Positions 54,058 through 62,509 of a stretch of 64,000 bases of DNA are shown here, piece by piece. Each line of letters opens with the position of its first letter. The first letter of the stretch is position 1. A model generated the notes under the pieces. It was not told the origin of the DNA, made no database searches, and saw only the letters and a program-made list of their open reading frames with translations. The DNA is taken from assembly GCF_000153165.2 (NCBI RefSeq), contig NC_014472.1, forward strand, positions 1,175,501-1,239,500, in the 5' to 3' direction. This DNA is from Maribacter sp. HTCC2170 (GTDB lineage: Bacteria; Bacteroidota; Bacteroidia; Flavobacteriales; Flavobacteriaceae). The position numbers were made by a program, and so were the translations under genes.

Positions 54058-57000
54058 TTGATCCAGACTACAATTCAACAACTGTTCACACAGTCTCCCC
54101 AAACTAGGAAACTGCAGGATGCTATTGCCCAGACCGAAAATAATATTGCTATAAAAGGGCTAATTGGGTCCTCTCTTTCCTTTATGTTTTCATCACTTTT
54201 CAAAGAAAATGACCTTCCTTTTCTTCTAATTTTCAACGACAAGGAAGAAGCAGCCTACTACTTGAACGACCTTGAACTTTTGATTGGTGAAAAAGATGTG
54301 CTTTTTTACCCTGGTAGTTATCGCAGGCCTTACCAAATTGAGGAAACCGACAACGCCAATGTGCTTCTCAGAGCGGAAGTTCTAAACCGAATCAACTCCA
54401 GAAAAAAACCAGCGGTAATTGTCACCTATCCAGATGCTTTGTTTGAAAAGGTTGTAACAAGAAAAGAACTCGACAAGAACACCTTGAAAATAAAAGTAGA
54501 TGATTCACTTTCATTGGATTTTTTGAATGAAGTTCTTTTCGAATACCAATTCAAAAGGGTTGATTTTGTAACCGAACCTGGTGAATTCTCAGTACGTGGA
54601 GGCATAGTAGATGTGTTTTCTTTTTCCCATGATGAACCCTATCGAATTGAATTCTTTGGTGATGAAGTGGACAGCATTAGAACTTTTGATGTTGAAACCC
54701 AATTATCAACCGAAAAAGTAACGCGAATTACAATTATCCCAAATGTTGAAAACAAACTATTGAACGAGACTAGGGAAAGTTTTCTAAATTACATTTCACC
54801 CAAAACAGTGGTTTACGGCAAGAATTTGGAGATGCTATTTGACCGACTGGATTCATTCTTCACAAAAGCTGAAGAGTCATTCGCCAAACTATCTGAAGAC
54901 ATAAAACATGTAGAGCCTTCAGAATTATTCGTAAACTCAAAATCATTAAAATCACAACTTGAGGATTTTGCTCTAATATCATCTTCAGGAGGTCAAATTT
55001 TGACACAACGGGAAAAGCAATCAGACATACAATTCAAGACAAAACCTCAACCTTCATTCAATAAAAAGTTTGATTTGTTGATGGCGAATTTGAATGAGAA
55101 TTGTAAAAACGGATATACAAACTACATTTTTTGTGCTTCGGACCAACAGGCAAAAAGGCTACATGATATTTTCGATGAAGTTGACCATGACATTGAATAC
55201 AAGACTCATGTTTTTCCAATATTCCAAGGGTTCATTGATGATGATTTAAAACTAGCCTGTTATACAGATCACCAGATTTTTGACCGCTATCATAAATTCC
55301 ATTTAAAAAATGGTTATGCCAAAAAACAGGCGATTACACTGACGGAATTAAATAGGTTGGAAGTCGGGGATTATGTCACCCATATTGATCATGGAATCGG
55401 CAAATTTGGCGGTCTTCAAAAAATAGATGTTGAAGGCAAAAAACAGGAGGCTATTAAATTAATGTATGGCGATCGCGATATTCTATATGTTAGTATCCAC
55501 TCCCTACACAAAATATCAAAATTCAATGGTAAAGATGGTGCTGCCCCAAAAATTTACAAACTTGGTTCAGCCGCTTGGAAAAAGCTAAAACAAAAAACAA
55601 AATCCCGAGTCAAACAAATTGCATTTGATCTTATCAAGGTCTACGCGAAAAGAAGATTGGAAAAAGGATTCCAATATGACCCGGACAGTTATTTGCAGCT
55701 AGAACTTGAGGCTTCTTTTATTTATGAAGACACCCCAGACCAAGGAAAAGCAACTGAAGATGTCAAAAAAGACATGGAAAGTGAACGACCAATGGACCGG
55801 CTCGTTTGTGGTGATGTAGGTTTTGGAAAGACCGAAGTAGCTATCCGTGCGGCATTCAAAGCCGTGGACAATGGAAAACAGGTTGCCATATTGGTTCCCA
55901 CTACAATTTTGGCATATCAGCACCATAGAACTTTCTCCGAACGATTAAAAGAGTTGCCGGTTTCTGTAGACTATCTCAATAGATTTAGAACAGCAAAAGA
56001 AAAGCGTGAAACCCTTGAAAGACTTGAGAACGGCAAAGTAGATATCATCATCGGCACTCATCAACTGGTCAACAAAAATGTAAAGTTCAAGGACCTAGGG
56101 TTATTGATTGTTGATGAAGAACAAAAATTTGGTGTTTCCGTCAAAGACAAACTCAAATCGATTAAAGAAAATGTCGATGTTTTGACCTTAACCGCAACAC
56201 CAATTCCAAGAACCCTGCAATTTAGTTTAATGGCGGCGAGAGACTTGTCGGTAATCAACACTCCACCACCAAATCGATATCCTATTGAGAGTAATGTGAT
56301 ACGATTCAATGAAGAAATAATTAGAGATGCTGTCTCATATGAAATCCAGAGAGGAGGACAAATATTCTTTATCCATAACCGAATTGAAAATATCAAAGAA
56401 GTGGCAGGCATGCTTCAAAGACTTGTTCCTGATGCCAAAATCGGCATTGGTCATGGACAAAAGGATGGCAAAAAGTTAGAAGCACTGATGTTGGCCTTTA
56501 TGAATGGAGAATTTGATGTACTAGTCTCGACAACAATCGTTGAAAGTGGTCTTGATGTTACCAATGCCAATACAATTTTCATTAATAATGCCAATAATTT
56601 TGGATTGAGTGACCTACATCAAATGCGAGGTCGTGTAGGCCGAAGCAATAAAAAGGCTTTCTGTTATTTTATTACTCCACCTTATGAGGTTATGACCAAC
56701 GAGGCCAGAAAAAGAATTCAGGCCTTGGAACAATTCACAGAATTGGGAAGTGGCTTCAATATAGCAATGAAAGATTTAGAAATTCGTGGGGCAGGAGACC
56801 TTTTGGGAGGTGAGCAAAGCGGGTTTATTAATGAGATTGGATTTGACGCATATCAAAAAATATTGGCCGAAGCCATCGATGAATTAAAGGAAAACGAGTT
56901 TAAAGAGCTATACGATGAAGTTGAAGGGCATCACGAGAAAGTGTTTGTAAAAGAAACCCAGATTGATACTGATTTTGAGCTATTATTCCCCGATGATTAT

Positions 57001-57426
57001 GTGAACAATATCTCTGAAAGATTGAGCCTATATACGGAACTCAATTCTATCAAAGACGAAGAAGCGTTACAAAAATTTGAATTAGAGTTAGTTGATCGTT
57101 TTGGAGAACTACCAACCCCTGTGGTAGATTTATTGAACTCGGTTAGAATAAAATGGATTGCCAATACCATAGGTCTTGAAAAAGTAGTGATGAAACAAAA
57201 CAAGCTCATTGGATATTTTGTGTCAGACCAAGAATCTGAATTCTATCAGAGTGAGGCATTCACTAAAGTACTTCAATTTGTACAGGCGAACCCTGCCGCA
57301 TGCAAAATGAAAGAAAAACAGACCCGTAACGGACTTCGTTTACTTTTAACCTTTGACAGTGTGGGTTCGATAGATAGTGCCTTAGAGGCATTAAAACCTT
57401 TGGGAAAATCACTTGAAAAAAGCTGA
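54058..57426 (+). CDS. mfd: Transcription-repair coupling factor
   Basis: 1122 residues from the TTG at 54058, where family similarity begins (IQTTIQQLFTQSPQTRKLQDAI); the frame is open to a TTG at 53908 but those 50 residues are unlike the family and lie across the promoter. The UvrB-like part has LVFYPGSYRRPYQIEE and VRGGIVDVFSF. The RNA-polymerase-interacting (CarD-like) domain is LEVGDYVTHIDHGIGKFGG. The motor has VCGDVGFGKTEVAIRAAF (Walker A), DEEQKFGV (Walker B) and QMRGRVGRSNKKAFCYF. It removes stalled RNA polymerase and recruits UvrA. Monocistronic as far as seen. Confidence 0.95.
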   Translation: MIQTTIQQLFTQSPQTRKLQDAIAQTENNIAIKGLIGSSLSFMFSSLFKENDLPFLLIFNDKEEAAYYLNDLELLIGEKDVLFYPGSYRRPYQIEETDNANVLLRAEVLNRINSRKKPAVIVTYPDALFEKVVTRKELDKNTLKIKVDDSLSLDFLNEVLFEYQFKRVDFVTEPGEFSVRGGIVDVFSFSHDEPYRIEFFGDEVDSIRTFDVETQLSTEKVTRITIIPNVENKLLNETRESFLNYISPKTVVYGKNLEMLFDRLDSFFTKAEESFAKLSEDIKHVEPSELFVNSKSLKSQLEDFALISSSGGQILTQREKQSDIQFKTKPQPSFNKKFDLLMANLNENCKNGYTNYIFCASDQQAKRLHDIFDEVDHDIEYKTHVFPIFQGFIDDDLKLACYTDHQIFDRYHKFHLKNGYAKKQAITLTELNRLEVGDYVTHIDHGIGKFGGLQKIDVEGKKQEAIKLMYGDRDILYVSIHSLHKISKFNGKDGAAPKIYKLGSAAWKKLKQKTKSRVKQIAFDLIKVYAKRRLEKGFQYDPDSYLQLELEASFIYEDTPDQGKATEDVKKDMESERPMDRLVCGDVGFGKTEVAIRAAFKAVDNGKQVAILVPTTILAYQHHRTFSERLKELPVSVDYLNRFRTAKEKRETLERLENGKVDIIIGTHQLVNKNVKFKDLGLLIVDEEQKFGVSVKDKLKSIKENVDVLTLTATPIPRTLQFSLMAARDLSVINTPPPNRYPIESNVIRFNEEIIRDAVSYEIQRGGQIFFIHNRIENIKEVAGMLQRLVPDAKIGIGHGQKDGKKLEALMLAFMNGEFDVLVSTTIVESGLDVTNANTIFINNANNFGLSDLHQMRGRVGRSNKKAFCYFITPPYEVMTNEARKRIQALEQFTELGSGFNIAMKDLEIRGAGDLLGGEQSGFINEIGFDAYQKILAEAIDELKENEFKELYDEVEGHHEKVFVKETQIDTDFELLFPDDYVNNISERLSLYTELNSIKDEEALQKFELELVDRFGELPTPVVDLLNSVRIKWIANTIGLEKVVMKQNKLIGYFVSDQESEFYQSEAFTKVLQFVQANPAACKMKEKQTRNGLRLLLTFDSVGSIDSALEALKPLGKSLEKS

Positions 57427-57514
57427 ATTTAAAAAAAGGATTTGGAGGACAATAACCAATATTTGTTTACCTTACCACCTCTTCAATTAATCAAAAAAAG
57501 AATAAATCATAAGA

Positions 57515-57838
57515 ATGGAGTTTAATCTTGCAGAAAAACTGGCCATAGTTAGAGTGCTGGAATCCGTAATCATAGCAGACGGTATTGTACATAAAAATGA
57601 ATTAAATACTTTGAGTGATTTAATGAAACGGCTCGATTTTGATAGTAATTTTCTTGTGCAAGCAAGAGCCGTCGCTACCAATCAGGCTATACTTATCCTT
57701 AACGAAATGCCAGATGATAAAAAAAAGGCTTTGGCCTCAATACTGGATGAAATGGCCATGTCGGACGGATTTCTCCATGAAAAAGAGGTTGAAGTTATTA
57801 TTAAAACCTGCACAGGAATGGGGATTCTTAATAGATGA
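57515..57838 (+). CDS. Small TerB-like protein
   Basis: 107 residues, all helical. FNLAEKLAIVRVLESVIIADGIVHKNELNTLSDLMKRL and KKKALASILDEMAMSDGFLHEKEVEVIIKTCTGMGI are paired helices with the A-D-G-x-x-x-x-E signature of TerB-like folds. No signal and no known partner. It follows mfd by 88 bp in the same direction. It resembles the TerB-like gene on the other side of mfd, but is shorter and not a close copy. The role is unknown. Confidence 0.7.
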   Translation: MEFNLAEKLAIVRVLESVIIADGIVHKNELNTLSDLMKRLDFDSNFLVQARAVATNQAILILNEMPDDKKKALASILDEMAMSDGFLHEKEVEVIIKTCTGMGILNR

Positions 57839-57915
57839 TTACCATTATCCTCAAAGCCTAACCTTTTTAAAACATTTAAACAACTAATCAAATTGGATTG
57901 CTAAAATCGTAAAAC

Positions 57916-59838
57916 ATGTTAAAATCTAAATTCTTTCTTCTTTTACTTCTGACATTGAGTATGGGCATATCGGCTCAAAATGCTGATTCACTTTATATGC
58001 GCCAGAATTACAACCTCAAAGAGTTCCGTATTCCTATGCGCGATGGTGTTGAACTTTTCACAGTCGTATATACTCCAAAAGACACTTCTAAAAAAGCTCC
58101 GATTCTTATGAATCGGACTTGCTACAATGCCTCTAATTATACCGATTTCAACGTAAGTAGGTACCCATCAAGATACGTCATGAGAGATGGTTATATCCTC
58201 GTGTTTCAAGATGTACGAGGAAGATATATGTCTGATGGCACGTTCGACAATATGCGCCCCAATATTCCAGGAAACAACCCTAAAAACAAAAAGGATATTG
58301 ATGAAAGTTCAGATACTTGGGACACTATAGATTGGATGATCAAGAATATTAAAAACAATAATGGCAAGGTTGGAATGTACGGTATTTCTTATCCTGGGTT
58401 CTATACAGCCGCGGCATTACCTGATGCTCATCCTGCACTAAAAGCATCATCTCCACAGGCACCTATTTCTGATTTTTTCTTTGATGATTTTCATCATCAA
58501 GGTGCGTATCTACAAAGTTATACCGCAGCGTTTGCGGTTTTTGGTTACCAAAAAGACAGCCTAACGCGCAGCCCTTGGTACATAGATAAAATAAAGCGGT
58601 TTTATGATGCTCCTGCAGCAGATGGTTATGATTTTCATTTACGTTTAGGGCCTTTAAAGAATATTACAGAAAAATATCACCATGACAATTTTTTCTGGAA
58701 ACAGATTGTTGACCATCCCAACTATGATGAATTTTGGCAGATACGAAGTATTCTTCCCCACTTGAAAGATGTAAACCATGCTGTTATGACCGTTGGCGGT
58801 TGGTTCGATGCTGAAGATCTTTACGGTCCTTTATCGATTTATAAAGCAATTGAGGCCTCTAGCCCTAAGGCTCAAAATACCATTGTCATGGGACCATGGG
58901 ATCATGGTGGCTGGGCTAGGGAAAAGGGCAAGACCACCCATAATCATATTTATTTTGGTGATAGTATTTCAACTTTTTATCAGAAAGAAATAGAACAAAA
59001 GTTCTTCGCACATCATTTAAAAGGTAAAAAATCAAATCCTTTGCCAGAAGCCTATATGTTCGACACTGGTGTTAAAAAATGGGAAACCTTTGACGAATGG
59101 CCACCCAAAGAAATAGAACCAGTGACCTTACATTTTGGTAAGAATGGCCGTTTGGCAATAAACGAACCAACTGATGAGAAAACAACTTTTGACTATGTAA
59201 GTGATCCTAACAAGCCTGTGCCTTATAGATCGCAGACCGAGGGACTTACTTTTACACCGAGACTTTTCATGTCAGATGACCAACGCCATGCATCAAGGAG
59301 ACCTGATGTTTTGACCTTCGAATCTGAAATACTAGCTGATAATATTGTTTTGGCCGGAGAAATAGTTTCCAAATTAAAGGTCTCTATGACAGGGAGCGAT
59401 GCCGACTTTATTGTTAAGTTAATAGATGTTTATCCTGATAATCATCCCAATTATGAGCATAATCCAGAAAATATTGTAATGGGTGGATATCAACAATTAG
59501 TACGTTCCGAGGTTTTTAGGGGAAGGTTTAGAAATGGCTTTGAAAAACCGGAACCCTTCACCCCTGAAGAACCAACCAACGTCAATTTTAGATTGCAGGA
59601 TGTATTGCACACCTTTAAGAAAGGTCATCGAATAATGATTCAAATTCATAGTACTTGGTTCCCATACATTGACCGAAACCCTCAAAAATATGTTGACAAT
59701 ATTTACAAGGCGAACGAAGAGGATTTCATTAAATCAACAATTAAAATACATGGTTCTTCATCAATTCAAATAGGAAATGAGGATGATTGTTGTCAACCAC
59801 CATTATTGAATACTGAAGAAAAGATTATAAAGAATTAA
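57916..59838 (+). CDS. CocE/NonD-family hydrolase (X-Pro dipeptidyl peptidase-like)
   Basis: 640 residues with a signal peptide (SKFFLLLLLTLSMGISAQ). The alpha/beta-hydrolase domain has the nucleophile in GMYGISYPGFYTAAALP (about residue 159), the acid in GGWFDAEDLYG and the base in GPWDHGGWAR. The C-terminal jelly-roll domain covers about residues 400-640. Family members cleave esters or amides, such as acylated antibiotics or X-Pro dipeptides; the periplasmic location and acyl substrate are inferred. It is followed by an imperfect hairpin and a TlpA-like gene after 65 bp. Confidence 0.88.
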   Translation: MLKSKFFLLLLLTLSMGISAQNADSLYMRQNYNLKEFRIPMRDGVELFTVVYTPKDTSKKAPILMNRTCYNASNYTDFNVSRYPSRYVMRDGYILVFQDVRGRYMSDGTFDNMRPNIPGNNPKNKKDIDESSDTWDTIDWMIKNIKNNNGKVGMYGISYPGFYTAAALPDAHPALKASSPQAPISDFFFDDFHHQGAYLQSYTAAFAVFGYQKDSLTRSPWYIDKIKRFYDAPAADGYDFHLRLGPLKNITEKYHHDNFFWKQIVDHPNYDEFWQIRSILPHLKDVNHAVMTVGGWFDAEDLYGPLSIYKAIEASSPKAQNTIVMGPWDHGGWAREKGKTTHNHIYFGDSISTFYQKEIEQKFFAHHLKGKKSNPLPEAYMFDTGVKKWETFDEWPPKEIEPVTLHFGKNGRLAINEPTDEKTTFDYVSDPNKPVPYRSQTEGLTFTPRLFMSDDQRHASRRPDVLTFESEILADNIVLAGEIVSKLKVSMTGSDADFIVKLIDVYPDNHPNYEHNPENIVMGGYQQLVRSEVFRGRFRNGFEKPEPFTPEEPTNVNFRLQDVLHTFKKGHRIMIQIHSTWFPYIDRNPQKYVDNIYKANEEDFIKSTIKIHGSSSIQIGNEDDCCQPPLLNTEEKIIKN

Positions 59839-59874
59839 TCTACGTTTTACTCAACCTTCAGTGAGTATAGATTA
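59836..59874. repeat. Imperfect inverted repeat after the hydrolase gene
   Basis: TAATCTA at 59836-59842 pairs with TAGATTA at 59868-59874, and ACTCA (59849-59853) with TGAGT (59862-59866) inside. There is no T-run, so it may be a weak terminator or RNA stem; moderate confidence only. Confidence 0.4.
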
Positions 59875-59903
59875 TTGGTCTGGTTTTTGATTTTAAATGA
59901 GCT

Positions 59904-61226
59904 ATGAAAAAATTGTTTTTTATTATTTCGCTTTTCATTGGAATAACGCTATACGGACAGCATAGCATTTCAGGCTCGTTATCGCCTGCCAATGAATATA
60001 AATGGTTGATTGCTTACCGGTTAAAACCGGGCACACAGGTTTATGTGGCCCAGAGCGAGGTTAAAGAAGGTGCTTTTAAATTGGACCTTCCCGCAAACTC
60101 AGAACCTGGAACATATAGGATTGTTTATGCCGTTCCGCAAGATGAGTTTTATTTTGATGTTATTTATAATGGCAAAGAAGATATAGAAGTTGCTTTTAGC
60201 CAACATACCGGGGTTTCATTCCTAACCTCTAAAGAAAACATTCTTTTCAATATGTACTTTAAGGAAATCAACGACCTTGAACAACAAATTGTTGATTACT
60301 ATACTCAGGGAAGTCAGAACAGGAATAATCTCAAAAATGCTTCCTTAAAAATCAATGAGGTACAAAAATCCTATGAGGAAAAAACCATGGGGCTTATGGC
60401 CAACAAATTCATAACCTCAAATCATGTATTTATTCCCCAGATAGACGATAGTGTTTATGATTATGTAAAGGGTAAAAAAGACAATTATTTTAATGGAATG
60501 GATGTAACCAATCCAATGTTACAGGCTTCAGGTTTTTTAACCAATAAGCTAGCCAATTACGTCTTTACTGCCTTGCCTTTGAAAACTATGACCCCACAGG
60601 AAACAGAAGATGTGATAATGGAAAATGTCAGGTCTGTAGATTCCAAATTGCAAACCGTAGATGATAAATACAAATTACACTTGTTTTATTCATTGTGGTC
60701 TCAGGCAGCTGCAAGTGGAAAAAACAATGTCTCTGATTTCATTTATACAGAATATCTGAAAGAATTGGCATCATCCCAAAATAATGAAGAGATTATTTCA
60801 AATATTGACGTTCATAATCGTTTACGGCCTGGTGCCATCGCCCCCAACTTAGAATGGCACAAAGAGAACGAAAAAAAAACACTGAGCGAACTTAATGGAG
60901 CAGATAACTATGTTTTGGTTTTTTGGAGTAGCACTTGTGGTCATTGTTTGCGCGAATTACCTTCTTTACATGAAGAGTTTGCCTCAAATGAAAAGGTGAA
61001 AGTAATAGCCGTTGGTCTTGAGGAGGATGAACTGAATTGGAAGAGAGAAATAAAAAAGCTCAATCAATTTGAACATGTAATAGCACTTGGCAAATGGGAT
61101 AGCGAGTATGCCGCACTATATGCCGTTAACCAAACACCTACTTATTTCATATTGGATAGTGAAAAACGCATTATTGCCAAACCTGAAGATAATAAGGATG
61201 TTATTGAATTTATAGCCAACAACTAA
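59904..61226 (+). CDS. Thioredoxin-like (TlpA-type) periplasmic protein
   Basis: 440 residues with a signal peptide (KKLFFIISLFIGITLYGQ). The N-terminal part (about 20-300) is a DUF4369-like beta-sandwich and helical region of unknown role. From about residue 310 the redoxin domain starts (AIAPNLEWHKENEKKTLSELNG), with the active site VFWSSTCGHCLRELPSLHEEF (CxxC, C-G-H-C) and a cis-Pro in VNQTPTYFIL. It should reduce or exchange disulfides in the periplasm, as in cytochrome c or receptor maturation. It stands after the CocE-type hydrolase. Confidence 0.88.
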   Translation: MKKLFFIISLFIGITLYGQHSISGSLSPANEYKWLIAYRLKPGTQVYVAQSEVKEGAFKLDLPANSEPGTYRIVYAVPQDEFYFDVIYNGKEDIEVAFSQHTGVSFLTSKENILFNMYFKEINDLEQQIVDYYTQGSQNRNNLKNASLKINEVQKSYEEKTMGLMANKFITSNHVFIPQIDDSVYDYVKGKKDNYFNGMDVTNPMLQASGFLTNKLANYVFTALPLKTMTPQETEDVIMENVRSVDSKLQTVDDKYKLHLFYSLWSQAAASGKNNVSDFIYTEYLKELASSQNNEEIISNIDVHNRLRPGAIAPNLEWHKENEKKTLSELNGADNYVLVFWSSTCGHCLRELPSLHEEFASNEKVKVIAVGLEEDELNWKREIKKLNQFEHVIALGKWDSEYAALYAVNQTPTYFILDSEKRIIAKPEDNKDVIEFIANN

Positions 61227-61233
61227 CTAAAAA

Positions 61234-61893
61234 TTATAATGTTTTTAAATCTTTGATGGTCTTGAACGCAATATCTACCTGGTCATCGTTTACAATAATA
61301 GTGAATTCGTTCGTGGTTGAAATCACCTCATAAAGCACAATTCCTTCCCAGGCCAAACGCTGAAAAATAAAATAATAGATTCCGGGTACAGAAACGTTTT
61401 CTGCCGGCAATTTAACAGTGATTGAAGATAGATTTTCTGCTTTTTGCGTAGATCTTTCAGCTTTGAACAAATCTTCTACAGTACTATCCATGATATTACT
61501 GATGACAATATTTATCTCATTTACCCCTCTTGAAGAGGTATAAAACACATCTTGATTGGCATTAATGGCCTCTAGTAGTTTTGCTTGTTGCGAAAGAATG
61601 GTATCTGATGCCAAAAAAGTATAATCAGTCAATGAAGAACGTACTGTTATCTCGCCAATATTCTTTAAAACTTTGATAATCTTGTGAGTGGCCCTAAATT
61701 CAAGATCATCGGACAATCGTTTTAAGGCCATTACAATAGCACCATTTCGAATGTCCTTTCCCAATTGATCTTCTATCTCGGGCTTAACAATTCTGGAAAG
61801 CGAAGTAAGGTTGATGATTCCCTGGGCCAAAGCACTTTGCAAGAATGGTTTTTTCTTGATGTATTGCTCTACAACAGATGATATAGTCTTCAT
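61234..61893 (-). CDS. ACT-domain protein related to aspartate-kinase regulatory regions
   Basis: 219 residues, no kinase domain. The first 130 residues are helical (SVVEQYIKKKPFLQSALAQGIINLTSLSRIVKPEIEDQLGK) and then a pair of ACT-like beta-alpha-beta units (NEINIVISNIMDSTVEDLFKAER; ISSTTNEFTIIVNDDQVDIAFKTIKDL). The pattern is of flavobacterial proteins annotated as aspartate kinase although the catalytic N-terminus is missing. Probably an amino-acid-binding regulator. It has a full promoter match just upstream. The true kinase is at 50474-51724. Confidence 0.7.
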   Translation of the reverse strand: MKTISSVVEQYIKKKPFLQSALAQGIINLTSLSRIVKPEIEDQLGKDIRNGAIVMALKRLSDDLEFRATHKIIKVLKNIGEITVRSSLTDYTFLASDTILSQQAKLLEAINANQDVFYTSSRGVNEINIVISNIMDSTVEDLFKAERSTQKAENLSSITVKLPAENVSVPGIYYFIFQRLAWEGIVLYEVISTTNEFTIIVNDDQVDIAFKTIKDLKTL

Positions 61894-61910
61894 AACTGAT
61901 TGATTTGAAG

Positions 61911-61942
61911 CAAATATAACAAACTGTTATAAATAAAACAAA
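61911..61942 (-). promoter_or_regulatory. Promoter of the ACT-domain gene
   Basis: Minus strand TTTG (61942-61939), 20 nt, then TATATTTG (61918-61911): a full match to the Bacteroidota consensus. The ATG at 61893 is 17 nt after the -7 box, leaving a short leader. Confidence 0.7.
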
Positions 61943-61955
61943 TTGTATTTATTGT

Positions 61956-62315
61956 TCAAAAATGATAAAATGCATCCTTCAAATGTTCGATTTTAAAGAC
62001 TTTTTTATTTTTCAGAATGGTAATCACATCAAATCTAACTTCAACATCGAGGTCCTTTTCAGTAACATAATGGTCTGCACCCATTGTAAGCAGGCTTATT
62101 TTCTTTCTAGTGATAGTCTCTGCAATATTTTCGATAAAATCGGTACTTCTAGAGCGAACTTCGACTATGGCAAGCGTGTCATTGTTTTGAGCTATGATAT
62201 CAATTTCCGCTTTGAGGTATCTGTAATTTTTACACAGAATATGGTAACCATTTTTAATCAAAAAATCAACCGCGATTTGCTCTCCTTCCTTTCCAAATTC
62301 GTTATGTTTCCCCAT
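61956..62315 (-). CDS. YraN (UPF0102) family putative nuclease
   Basis: 119 residues. The family pattern is clear: GKEGEQIAVDFLIKNGYHILCKNYRYLKAEIDIIAQNNDTLAIVEVRSRS. The metal ligands of a restriction-endonuclease-like site are seen in E-I-D-I-I and V-E-V-R; the usual lysine of E-x-K is here an arginine (VEVR). The activity of YraN proteins is unproven, but linked to DNA repair and recombination. No signal peptide. It is separate from the ACT-domain gene by 62 bp, which holds that gene's promoter. Confidence 0.82.
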   Translation of the reverse strand: MGKHNEFGKEGEQIAVDFLIKNGYHILCKNYRYLKAEIDIIAQNNDTLAIVEVRSRSTDFIENIAETITRKKISLLTMGADHYVTEKDLDVEVRFDVITILKNKKVFKIEHLKDAFYHF

Positions 62316-62509
62316 ACATTATTTATAAATTTTTCAAAAATCATGTATTTCATCGAAAAAATAAGCGCTTAAACGTCTTATTCAAACAGATGAACGTAAA
62401 TTAGATGGCATGTCAACGAAAATACTTGGAATTACATAATATCCAAATTGTTTAGACGTTAAGAATTTGCCCCCTACGCACATGAACGTTCTTAAAGCCT
62501 AAAATTACT

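Noticed and set aside
61962-62372. 136-codon plus-strand ORF opposite yraN
   Set aside because: YraN has clear family motifs on the minus strand; the opposite frame has none.
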